Shown here one piece after another: positions 53,632-61,768 of a DNA stretch of 64,000 bases. How positions within the stretch are numbered: the stretch's first letter is position 1; each line of letters starts with the position of its first letter. The translations under genes were made by a program, and so were the position numbers. Location: assembly GCF_900105145.1 (NCBI RefSeq), contig NZ_LT629752.1, positions 2,690,001 to 2,754,000 of the forward strand, read 5' to 3'. The stretch is from Polaribacter sp. KT25b (GTDB taxonomy: Bacteria > Bacteroidota > Bacteroidia > Flavobacteriales > Flavobacteriaceae). The notes beneath the pieces were generated by a model. It was not told the origin of the DNA. It did not search any database and saw nothing but the letters and a program-made list of their open reading frames with translations.

Positions 53632-55224
53632 CTACCTACTAATTGATTTCGCGGCTTTAATGAGCGATTTTGCTTCATGAATTGAAGGATAAACAGGAAT
53701 TACTTTTTTTCCTGTTTCAAACAATCCATAAACTGCAGTTTGCGCAGTTCTTACAGAATATTCTACCGTAAATACAATATCTTTTGGTACCTCTGCAAAC
53801 TGACCTAAAAAGGCAAAATTAGATGCGCCTTCTACTAAAACTTCTGGTCTATCTCCATACGCTCTTGGCATAAATAAGCTGTCGATAAATGGCATTGCTG
53901 TAGGTATACAGTTTACTTTTCCTGCAGACACAATAGGCTTCATTAAATTCTGAATTTTTAAATGATACCAAAGCTCTTCTAAGATTTCTTCACCTGTACA
54001 TTCTGCCATCGTTTTATTAACATAATTTCCTTTTCTATCTGGATATAAACCATATCCCCAAAACACCTTAACATCTTTGGGTTGATTTGGAAAATGTGGT
54101 TGACGTGCAATAACTATAGACATCAACCAATTAGAATCAGTCATAGTTACTAAACCACCTGTACCATCAACATTACCCGAAAAATTCTCCATATAATCAT
54201 GGAAAGTACTATCTTTTAATGTTGCTGTAAATGAATACCATTTTTGTAAATCTATATTGTCACAGAAAACACCAGGATTACCAAAAGCCTCATCTTTTTT
54301 AGCTATGTTTTTCCATAGTTTCCAAGACCCAGATTCTGCAACTCCCTTGAGTTTTGAAGGTCTATCCCAAGCACCATTATCTGTACTATCGGTTATAGAA
54401 CCATTGGTAATAAAAACGTAATCGTTTTCACCAAGTACTATTTCATTCTTATCTTTTAAATGTATTACAGTCGCTGTTTTTTTATCTGATGACAAATCAA
54501 AATCGACATCAATAACCTCACATTCCATATCAAAGTTAACACCTCTGTCTTCTAGATATTTTTTCATAGGACGCACTACTGAATCGTACTGATTATATTT
54601 TGTACGCATTACACCTCCTAAACGATAAAGTCCATCTACTAAATGAATTAAACGTCTCATGTATCTTCTCATTTCTGCAACACTACTCCATTTTTGAAAA
54701 GCAAACATTGTAGACCATATGTACCAGAAATTAGTTTCAAAAAAATCGTGATCATACCAATCTTCAATTCTTTTGTTCTCTAATAATTTTTCAGACGTCA
54801 TTAATAGTTTTAAGAAATCTGCTTGCTGTTTAAGTGAAAGTCCATAGGAAGAAACATCTAGTTTTTTTCCTTCTTTTAATAACCTCGCTTTTCCATTTGA
54901 CACAAACCTCTCATTAAATTCAAACGATTCATCTCTTACAGAAACCTTAGGGTCTTCTAAAGATGGAATATAGGATAGTAAATCCCAGTAGCACTCATAA
55001 TGTTTTTCGTGCATTCTTCCTCCTCTAACCACATAACCGTCTTCTTCATTTCCTGCGCCATCTAAAGCACCACCAAGAATATTGTCTTTTTCTAAAATAT
55101 GAATATTTTTTCCTTGCAAACCAGCGTCTTTAACCAAATAAACAGCACTTGCAAGCGACGCTATTCCGCTTCCAATGAGATATACTTTAGCGTCTTTTGG
55201 ATTTTTGTTTTTATGTCGCTTCAT
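53632..55224 (-). CDS. Oleate hydratase (MCRA family), second copy
   Basis: 530 residues from the ATG at 55224; the frame is open to a TTG at 55245, but the ATG gives exactly the length of the paralogue at 55279. FAD-binding YLIGSGIASLASAVYL (~15-30), then LGGALDGAG, RGGR at 67-70 followed by Met, and YDSVVRPMKKYL. Oleate hydratases add water to cis-9 double bonds of free fatty acids. The Glu that follows RGGR in the larger hydratases is absent here, as in the ~525-residue monomeric Rhodococcus-type enzymes. Middle gene of a three-gene operon. Confidence 0.88.
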   Translation of the reverse strand: MKRHKNKNPKDAKVYLIGSGIASLASAVYLVKDAGLQGKNIHILEKDNILGGALDGAGNEEDGYVVRGGRMHEKHYECYWDLLSYIPSLEDPKVSVRDESFEFNERFVSNGKARLLKEGKKLDVSSYGLSLKQQADFLKLLMTSEKLLENKRIEDWYDHDFFETNFWYIWSTMFAFQKWSSVAEMRRYMRRLIHLVDGLYRLGGVMRTKYNQYDSVVRPMKKYLEDRGVNFDMECEVIDVDFDLSSDKKTATVIHLKDKNEIVLGENDYVFITNGSITDSTDNGAWDRPSKLKGVAESGSWKLWKNIAKKDEAFGNPGVFCDNIDLQKWYSFTATLKDSTFHDYMENFSGNVDGTGGLVTMTDSNWLMSIVIARQPHFPNQPKDVKVFWGYGLYPDRKGNYVNKTMAECTGEEILEELWYHLKIQNLMKPIVSAGKVNCIPTAMPFIDSLFMPRAYGDRPEVLVEGASNFAFLGQFAEVPKDIVFTVEYSVRTAQTAVYGLFETGKKVIPVYPSIHEAKSLIKAAKSISR

Positions 55225-55239
55225 AATTTTATTTTTTTT

Positions 55240-55269
55240 CCTCAAGAAAAGCGACTACCTTTCTTGAGG
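55240..55269 (-). other. Hairpin just upstream of the second oleate hydratase gene
   Basis: Perfect 10-bp arms CCTCAAGAAA (55240-55249) and TTTCTTGAGG (55260-55269) around a 10-base loop. On the minus strand it is followed by an A-run and the start codon, not by T, so it is not a terminator; it may protect or process the mRNA between the two hydratase genes. Confidence 0.6.
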
Positions 55270-55278
55270 ACTTGTTAC

Positions 55279-56871
55279 TTAATTTTTTAATGTTCTAAGA
55301 GCTGCTTCAAGATTCACTTTTAAATTTTTGTCGTGTCGTGTAATTGGTGGAATTTCCAAATCAATATCCAATAATTCATAAACTGCCATCTGTGCTGCTC
55401 TAACAGAATATTCAACGGTAAAAACAGTATCGTATGGTATTTCTACAAACTGACTTACAAAGGCCAAATTTCTTGATGTTTTTGGCACTGGTAATGGTCT
55501 ATCCGTATTTGTACGAGGCATAAACATACTAGTGATATATGGCATTTTGCAAGGAATACAAGTTGCTTTTGAAAACACCTCATCCATATCAAAGCGAAGG
55601 TGACCACAAATTTCTTTGAGAATATCTTTACCATTACAATCTGTCATTGATTTACTAACAAAGTCACCAATGCGATCTGGTCTTAAAGAATAGCCCCAAA
55701 ACACTTGTACACCATCTGGTTGTTGTGGGTAACGTCTTTGGTGTTTAAGTACTATTGACAATAACCAATTTGAATCTTTGAAAGTAACTAGTGCACCTGT
55801 ACCATGTTTGTTACCTGTTAATTCTTCCATTTTATCAAAAAACACAGGGTCTTTTAAGGTTACGATAAATGACTCCCAATTAGATTCTGGTATGCTAGAA
55901 TTAAATACAGCAGGATTTCCAAATTCTGGACGTCCTTTTGCAAGTTTTTCCCATAGCACCCAACCTTTACTATCTTCTTTTGTTAAATGTTTTGGTGGGC
56001 TTGTCATTGACCCAATACTAGTTGCGTCTCCCATAGAACCATTTTGGAAAAACACCAAATCATTCTTACTAATAGGAATCGTTTCTGTTTTTCCTTTATA
56101 AACGTATTCTAGCTTATTTACAGCCCATTTGCCATCTTCATCATCAAAATCGAGATTTAAGTCGGTAACCTTGTGTCCTTTTAAAATCTTAACTCCTTTT
56201 TCTACCAACCATGCTTCTAGAGGACGTACAATTGAATCATATTCATTGTATACGGTACGTGAAATCCCTCCCATAGTTGCAATTTGTGTAAACTGCTTTA
56301 AAAAACGATGCATATAGCGTTTAAACTCTACAGCACTATGCCAAGGTTCAAAAGCAAATGACGTAATCCACATGTACCAAAAATTTGATTCTAAAAGTTC
56401 TGGCGATAACCAATCTGTAATTCTATCATTACCAAGTTTTTCCTCACTAGTTTCTAATAGTCTCAAAAGTTCAAAACGATTGTGCATTGATAAACCCAAT
56501 GAAGAAAGATCAGGAACTGCACGATTTTTATTGATAATACGTGCATGAGCATCTGTTTTAACTACTTTATTGAATTCTACAGTTTCATCATAAACAGATT
56601 TATTAGGGTCTGTTAATGATGGAATCGTTTTCATTAGTGACCACATGCACTCATAAATATCCGCACATAACATACGTCCTCCGCGCATTGAGTAACCACT
56701 TTCTGCATTACCAGCTGCATCCAAAACACCACCCAATACAGGTAATTCTTCATAAATTGTAATATTTTCTCCAGGAATCTTAGCATCTCTGATCATAAAT
56801 GAAGCAGCTGCCATAGATCCGATACCTCCACCTACTAAATAGGCTTTAGTTTCTTTTGTTTTTACTTTCAT
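55279..56871 (-). CDS. Oleate hydratase (MCRA family), first copy
   Basis: 530 residues. FAD-binding YLVGGGIGSMAAASFM (Gly14-Gly16-Gly18 region), LGGVLDAAGN, RGGR at 63-66 followed by Met, and YDSIVRPLEAWL. As in its neighbour, the usual Glu after RGGR is missing, which places both in the smaller hydratase group. The two copies are similar end to end, i.e. a tandem duplication that has diverged, perhaps for different fatty acids. Likely role: detoxifying or modifying unsaturated fatty acids, relevant to algal surfaces. First gene of the operon, 192 bp after the HdeD gene. Confidence 0.9.
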   Translation of the reverse strand: MKVKTKETKAYLVGGGIGSMAAASFMIRDAKIPGENITIYEELPVLGGVLDAAGNAESGYSMRGGRMLCADIYECMWSLMKTIPSLTDPNKSVYDETVEFNKVVKTDAHARIINKNRAVPDLSSLGLSMHNRFELLRLLETSEEKLGNDRITDWLSPELLESNFWYMWITSFAFEPWHSAVEFKRYMHRFLKQFTQIATMGGISRTVYNEYDSIVRPLEAWLVEKGVKILKGHKVTDLNLDFDDEDGKWAVNKLEYVYKGKTETIPISKNDLVFFQNGSMGDATSIGSMTSPPKHLTKEDSKGWVLWEKLAKGRPEFGNPAVFNSSIPESNWESFIVTLKDPVFFDKMEELTGNKHGTGALVTFKDSNWLLSIVLKHQRRYPQQPDGVQVFWGYSLRPDRIGDFVSKSMTDCNGKDILKEICGHLRFDMDEVFSKATCIPCKMPYITSMFMPRTNTDRPLPVPKTSRNLAFVSQFVEIPYDTVFTVEYSVRAAQMAVYELLDIDLEIPPITRHDKNLKVNLEAALRTLKN

Positions 56872-57063
56872 TATTTCTATATTTTATAATTATCATAATG
56901 TGTATCAAAAAGTAGCGTTATAACTGGTCGCGAGTTTTTTATAAGTCAGTTTTTAATGTTTGTTATTAACTCAGGTGTTCATCCTTAGAGTAACAAACAA
57001 CAGACTTAATTAAAAAAACTTATACCTTTTTATAGTTATAACACTACTTTTTTTTAAGTACTC

Positions 57064-57633
57064 TTATTTAAAAGTGTTCTTAACTTTTTTTAAACCAATT
57101 GCTAGAAATATTCTAGATATACCTGCACTTATAAAGGCAAAAGCAGTCATATAAATAATACTTAAACCCGCAAAAATTGGGTTCGCTAATAGAAGAAATG
57201 AAAACAGTAAAGTCATAATTCCTAAAAACAAAAGCCATCCCCAGTTAGGTACATCAGCAGATTTAAATTGAAAGGACAAACCAATAACCATAAAACCTTG
57301 AAATAATAACCAGAAACCAACGTAAAATGGTAAAATTGTCATTGTCATTAATGGATGAGAGATTAATAATATTCCTACCATTAAATCTAAAATACCACCT
57401 GCGAGATACCAACCCCAACCTTCAATATCATCTTTATTAGAAATTGAAAATATAATTTGAGAAATACCTGAAACAAATATGAATACACTAAAAACAATAC
57501 TTAATGACACATAACTTGCTATTGGTGTTTGAAAAACCCAAACTCCTGCAATAATGTATAGAATTCCTAGTAATAAAGAAATCCACCAATTTTTTACTAC
57601 AGATTGTGCTGAACTTATAATTGTAGTTGCCAT
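57064..57633 (-). CDS. HdeD-family (DUF308) membrane protein
   Basis: 189 residues with six hydrophobic segments in three DUF308 pairs (LLGILYIIAGVWVFQTP; LAGGILDLMVGILLISHP; LFLGIMTLLFSFLLLANP), each ending in a short Pro turn. HdeD of E. coli takes part in acid resistance at high cell density. It is the last gene of a five-gene run that starts with ferritin (gap 20 bp to the lipoprotein gene). Confidence 0.85.
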   Translation of the reverse strand: MATTIISSAQSVVKNWWISLLLGILYIIAGVWVFQTPIASYVSLSIVFSVFIFVSGISQIIFSISNKDDIEGWGWYLAGGILDLMVGILLISHPLMTMTILPFYVGFWLLFQGFMVIGLSFQFKSADVPNWGWLLFLGIMTLLFSFLLLANPIFAGLSIIYMTAFAFISAGISRIFLAIGLKKVKNTFK

Positions 57634-57653
57634 AATTTTATTTTTTATAAAAA

Positions 57654-58154
57654 TTACTGCACATTGTTTTTAAAGAGATCCTTTAAAGCGGCTCCTAATT
57701 CATTCATATCATGTGTAAATTCTCTTTCGAATTTTTGCTCATTTTCTTTAGCAGACTCATTAAAATCAATCATATTTTCTTTAAACTCTTTGCCACGTTT
57801 TGCTAACTTTTCTTTAAGTTCTTTATTTTTTTGTTCTAACTTATCAAGAGCTTTTGTTAACTTTTCTTTTTCACTTTTATTAGCATTAGCTATTTTAGTT
57901 CTTAAAACTTCAATCTGTTTTTCTGTATTTTCAATTGCTAAATCTGATGAAGTTTTAAATTGTTCCCAATTAGCTTTAACAGCAGTTTTAATTTCTACAT
58001 TAGTATCCTTTGCTCCTTTTACTAAATCTTTATTGAGCTCTTTTACGTCTTCTTTAACAGAATTTGCATCTTTTTTAGATGCTTGTCCACAACTTGTTAA
58101 AAGTGTTCCTGCCATAAATATCATTATGGTTAAGGATAAAATATTTGTTTTCAT
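57654..58154 (-). CDS. Lipoprotein with long coiled coil
   Basis: 166 residues. Lipobox LTSC (Cys22), then an almost uninterrupted charged helix (~35-160) rich in Lys and Glu with heptad spacing (KQIEVLRTKIANANKSEKEK). I recognise no family; it may span part of the periplasm or bridge envelope layers. Gaps of 10 bp to gpmA and 20 bp to hdeD make it part of the ferritin operon. Confidence 0.75.
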   Translation of the reverse strand: MKTNILSLTIMIFMAGTLLTSCGQASKKDANSVKEDVKELNKDLVKGAKDTNVEIKTAVKANWEQFKTSSDLAIENTEKQIEVLRTKIANANKSEKEKLTKALDKLEQKNKELKEKLAKRGKEFKENMIDFNESAKENEQKFEREFTHDMNELGAALKDLFKNNVQ

Positions 58155-58164
58155 ATCTTTATGT

Positions 58165-58875
58165 TTAAATTTTTAATTCACTTAATTGTTCTAATTTATA
58201 TTGCTCTTTTAAACTCATATTATTGTTAAACTCATAGATGTTTAAAACGCCCGTTTTTACTTCAACTTTTGGCATATCCGAAGAAACAATATTTTCAATA
58301 TGACCTATTAAAGCACGATTAGAATTACCATGAGCCGAAACTAAAACCGTTTTTCCTTTTACTAATTCTGGTACAATGGCTTCAAAGAAATATTGAACAG
58401 TTCTTTCTTTTGTTTGCTCTAAAGATTCACTTCTAGGTAAATCATTTATAGAAACATGATTGTATTTTGGGTCAAATTTTGGATGCCTTTCATCATCAAT
58501 TGATAAACTAGGAGGCGGTGTACTAAACCCTCTCCTAATTTTCCAAAACAATTCTGCTCCAACTTCGTTTTTTACATCTTCTTTATTTCTTCCTTGCCAA
58601 GCACCATAATTACGTTCATTTAGCTTCCAACTTTTAATAAAATCTACTTGCATCATATTTGCAGTTTCTAAAATAATTTCACCTGTTTTTATTGCTCTTT
58701 TTAAATAAGATGAAAAACAAATGTCTATTGATATATGATGATCTCTAATAAGCTCACCAGCTATTTTGGCTTCTTCTACACCTTCTGGCGCTATATCAAT
58801 ATCGGTCCATCCTGTAAATCTATTTGCTAAATTCCAAACACTTTTTCCATGTCTTACAAGAATCAACTTTCCCAT
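58165..58875 (-). CDS. gpmA: 2,3-bisphosphoglycerate-dependent phosphoglycerate mutase
   Basis: 236 residues of the histidine phosphatase superfamily. LVRHGKSVWN (catalytic His9; the usual Glu of RHGES is Lys11), RFTGWTDIDI, LNERNYGAWQG (Glu87) and SAHGNSNRAL with the second catalytic His. The layout and length are those of GpmA, which interconverts 3- and 2-phosphoglycerate. The RHGK in place of RHG(E/Q)S is mildly odd. It is embedded in a ferritin/stress operon, 47 bp after the DUF1269 gene, which is unusual for a glycolytic enzyme. Confidence 0.88.
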   Translation of the reverse strand: MGKLILVRHGKSVWNLANRFTGWTDIDIAPEGVEEAKIAGELIRDHHISIDICFSSYLKRAIKTGEIILETANMMQVDFIKSWKLNERNYGAWQGRNKEDVKNEVGAELFWKIRRGFSTPPPSLSIDDERHPKFDPKYNHVSINDLPRSESLEQTKERTVQYFFEAIVPELVKGKTVLVSAHGNSNRALIGHIENIVSSDMPKVEVKTGVLNIYEFNNNMSLKEQYKLEQLSELKI

Positions 58876-58922
58876 TATCCTTTTTTATTGTTTAATAAAA
58901 ATGAATTTTTAAGTACTTCACC

Positions 58923-59738
58923 TTAAAGAAGAACTTCTTCTAAAAGTTTGTTAAGTTTACTTAATTTCGATTTTTGTTTATTAATTTTTTTCTGAATTCT
59001 ATTTACTTTTGCTTTAGTAATTGAATCGGAAATAGAATCCTCATAACCTTTAAGACTCGCTTCTAATTTGTTAATTCGAACTTTGGTTTTATTCTTTATT
59101 TCCTCTAAAGTCGATTTTCTTTTTGCTTCTAATTCTGCTATCTTAGCATTTCTTTTTGCTTTTAAATTGGCTATTTTAGTATTAATTTTTACTTTTTCTT
59201 CTTTTGTAGCTTTTTTAATTTTTTCGCGTTCATCTTCAATTTTATCTTCTAGATCTTCAATATGTTCATCTACATAAATATCATATTCTATTTCTGCTTC
59301 ACTTCTTATAATTTCTGAACTAAAAGGTTTCATAGCATTATCAATAAAAATATCACTATCTTCATTTACTTCTGCGATAATCACAATTTCACCAATTTCC
59401 ATTTTATTACTAACTTTCTGAATAAAATTTTTCTCAAAATTAAAATGACTACCATCAAAAATAGCACCTACTAATGTTCCAGAATAAAGTCCTATAATTA
59501 ACCCTACAGGTCCTGCTATTGCGCCAATAAGACCTCCAAGAGCCATTCCTGTAAAAGTTCTCCATCCTTCACCTTCTGTTTCATCGTTTAGTACTTGGTA
59601 TTGATTGTTTTCTTTTTTACGAATCATCATATCTTCATAGAGCGTAATATCTCCATAATCATCTAATTCTTTAATTTTATGCAAAGCATCAATTGCTTTT
59701 GTTTCTTCTTTAAAAGAAACGATTATAATGTGTGACAT
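58923..59738 (-). CDS. DUF1269-like membrane protein with long C-terminal coiled coil
   Basis: 271 residues. The first ~150 match DUF1269: IIIVSFKEETKAIDALHKIKEL, a Gly-rich membrane hairpin (GMALGGLIGAIAGPVGLIIGLYSGTLVGA) and EIGEIVIIAEVNEDS. From ~155 to the end there is a strongly charged coiled coil with repeats such as KIANLKAKRNAKIAELEAKR, which is an extension beyond the normal domain. Stress-related by family, function unknown. It lies 47 bp after the ferritin gene and 47 bp before gpmA. Confidence 0.75.
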   Translation of the reverse strand: MSHIIIVSFKEETKAIDALHKIKELDDYGDITLYEDMMIRKKENNQYQVLNDETEGEGWRTFTGMALGGLIGAIAGPVGLIIGLYSGTLVGAIFDGSHFNFEKNFIQKVSNKMEIGEIVIIAEVNEDSDIFIDNAMKPFSSEIIRSEAEIEYDIYVDEHIEDLEDKIEDEREKIKKATKEEKVKINTKIANLKAKRNAKIAELEAKRKSTLEEIKNKTKVRINKLEASLKGYEDSISDSITKAKVNRIQKKINKQKSKLSKLNKLLEEVLL

Positions 59739-59785
59739 TTTATTTGATTTTTAATATTATTATTTATCTCAATTTAATTATCAAA

Positions 59786-60295
59786 CTAATCTGCTAATTC
59801 TCCCATTTCTTCATCTAGCTCTCTTAACATGCTTAATTCTTCGCCAAAAGCTTCTAAACGACCTATTAAATATTGTACTTTATTAAGTTCTTCTGCTTGC
59901 TCTTTACAATACCATAAACCTAATTCTACTACCATAAAATTTCCTTCTTTATGTGCTACTTTAGTAAGATCATAACATTGTCTGGTAATTTCTTTTTCAT
60001 GTGCTAATGCCGCAATAATTACATCAGGAAGACTTAAATAATCTTGTTTTGGTTGTTTTAAGGCAGGTGTAATTGGTCTTATTCCATTTGCCAAAAGCAT
60101 TTTTTTTGCCTTAGTTGCGTGTACAAGTTCTTCATTACTATATTGTTTAAATAACTTAGCTGCACCTGCAAAACCTTCATCATCTAACCAAGTAGACATT
60201 GATAAATATAATCTAGAAGAATACTCTTCTTGCTCTACTCTATAGTTTAATAGATCAACCATTTCTCCACTTAAAAATTCTGATTTTGTTTTCAT
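59786..60295 (-). CDS. ftnA: Non-haem ferritin
   Basis: 169 residues, four-helix ferritin. Ferroxidase residues are in place: Glu23 (EQEEYSSRLYLSMSTW), Glu56 and His59 (SNEELVHA), Glu100 (AHEKEI) and the C-K-E-Q segment around 130-133. No Met or His suited to bind haem between subunits, so FtnA rather than Bfr. Stores iron in the cytoplasm and limits Fenton chemistry. First gene of the five-gene operon, with a TGA-N6-TCA promoter. Confidence 0.93.
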   Translation of the reverse strand: MKTKSEFLSGEMVDLLNYRVEQEEYSSRLYLSMSTWLDDEGFAGAAKLFKQYSNEELVHATKAKKMLLANGIRPITPALKQPKQDYLSLPDVIIAALAHEKEITRQCYDLTKVAHKEGNFMVVELGLWYCKEQAEELNKVQYLIGRLEAFGEELSMLRELDEEMGELAD

Positions 60296-60359
60296 TTTAT
60301 TTATTTTTAAAATCCGTCTAATAGTAAGATTACTTAATAGTAAATAAGTAATTACACAT

Positions 60360-60402
60360 CAAAATTAAAGAGTTATAGAAAAGAGCACACTGACTTAGGT
60401 CA
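60360..60402 (-). promoter_or_regulatory. TGA-N6-TCA promoter of the ferritin operon
   Basis: On the minus strand TGACCTAAGTCA (60402-60391), 23 bp, then TAATTTTG (60367-60360), 64 bp before the ferritin start codon. Confidence 0.82.
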
Positions 60403-60475
60403 ATCTGATAAAAATATTTTTTCATTCTACAGAAACAAAAAAAGAAATGAGAAGAAATTAGGTTAATTAGTACCC

Positions 60476-61744
60476 TTAATTAAGAAGAATATAAATAATT
60501 CCGATTAAAATAACAGACCCAAACGCACAGCCAATTATTTTCTTTGCAGATGTAGACCCTTTAAATAATGTAATTATTAATTTTACTAACATATTACTAA
60601 TAGTAGCAGCAATTATTACTGATGATGCCAGTTGTAAATTTTCGCCATCTAAAGAAAATTTTGACATACTTATAGTTATAGCATCTGTATCTGCCAAACC
60701 TGCAATTAAAGCAGAATAATATAAACCACTTTCTCCAAAAAACTGATTGCTATAAAAAACAGCAAAAAGAATAATTACATAAATAAAACCAAATCCAATA
60801 GCATTTAAAATATTTAAAGGATTGCCTAATTTAATTTTGGTGTCTGGTTTATTATCATCTCTTCTCATCAATATTAAAGTAGCGATAACACATACTATTG
60901 TTAAGATACCAAATGGAATTGCCAAATATTTTAAAATATCAGTATTAAAAATATAAGCCAATAAAGCAAGTCTTGGAAACATAATTGCTGAAGCTATAAT
61001 GATTCCTGCACTGTATTTTTTAGAAAGCTCTGGAAATTCCTTACTTCTTGATGCATAATTCCAAGCAACTGCTGTACTTGAAATTAATCCGCCAAGAATT
61101 GCCGTAAGAATAATTCCTCTTTTAGAACCTACAAATTTCACTAAAAAATAGCCTATAAAATTTAAAAAAGAGACAATAACTACAATGGAACCAATTTCAA
61201 AAGGATTTATTAATTTGTCTGCACCATAGGTTTTGTTTGGTAGAAAAGGTAATATCAACAAAGCAATTATGGAAAACTTTATAAATGCAAAAAGTTCTTC
61301 GGATGTAATATTGCTAATAACCGAACGAAATCTGGTTTTAAGAGAAAGTAATGTTACTATAATAACTGCTGTTGCTACTGCATCTCTATAAAATTGAGAT
61401 GAAACCATTGTACCTAAAACAAAAGTTGCAATTAAGGCCAAGTTTGTAGTTAAACCATGACCATATTCTTCTTGTTTCTGAGAAAAATGATTGGAGGCTA
61501 AAAATAAAATAAAAGCTCCTAAACCAATAATCAATAGCCAAACAGTAAATGTTTTTGTAAGAATACCTAATGAAAAACCAAGAATGGTAACTATTGGAAA
61601 AGTTCTAATTCCGGCAATACCTTTCTCTTCTTTTAGTTTGTCATATTCTCTTTCCAGACCAATTATAAGTCCTATTCCCAAACTTATTAATACGCCTAAA
61701 ATGTAAGGGTCTACAAATTTAATTACTCCTTGAAATGCATCCAT
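60476..61744 (-). CDS. MgtC/SapB and DUF4010 family membrane protein
   Basis: 422 residues with 11-13 membrane segments. The N-terminal part has the MgtC signature (ISLGIGLIIGLEREY, then GIRTFPIVTILGF); the C-terminal part is DUF4010 (GGLISSTAVAWNYASRS, ALIAGLADTDAITISMSK). Role in the inner membrane, possibly ion homeostasis or stress; the family function is not settled. Last gene of a three-gene operon, 24 bp after the UbiB-like gene. Confidence 0.87.
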   Translation of the reverse strand: MDAFQGVIKFVDPYILGVLISLGIGLIIGLEREYDKLKEEKGIAGIRTFPIVTILGFSLGILTKTFTVWLLIIGLGAFILFLASNHFSQKQEEYGHGLTTNLALIATFVLGTMVSSQFYRDAVATAVIIVTLLSLKTRFRSVISNITSEELFAFIKFSIIALLILPFLPNKTYGADKLINPFEIGSIVVIVSFLNFIGYFLVKFVGSKRGIILTAILGGLISSTAVAWNYASRSKEFPELSKKYSAGIIIASAIMFPRLALLAYIFNTDILKYLAIPFGILTIVCVIATLILMRRDDNKPDTKIKLGNPLNILNAIGFGFIYVIILFAVFYSNQFFGESGLYYSALIAGLADTDAITISMSKFSLDGENLQLASSVIIAATISNMLVKLIITLFKGSTSAKKIIGCAFGSVILIGIIYILLN

Positions 61745-61768
61745 AAATTTATTTCAATTTAATGTGAA

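Noticed and set aside
53632..55245. 537-residue version of the second oleate hydratase from TTG
   Set aside because: The ATG at 55224 gives the same length as the paralogue, and the TTG lies within the hairpin region.
56872..57063. Possible TGA-N6-TCA site before the first oleate hydratase gene
   Set aside because: Only a single half-site (TGACTTAT on the minus strand) with no matching TCA half and no proper -7 box at 23 bp; the operon is therefore left out of the regulon.
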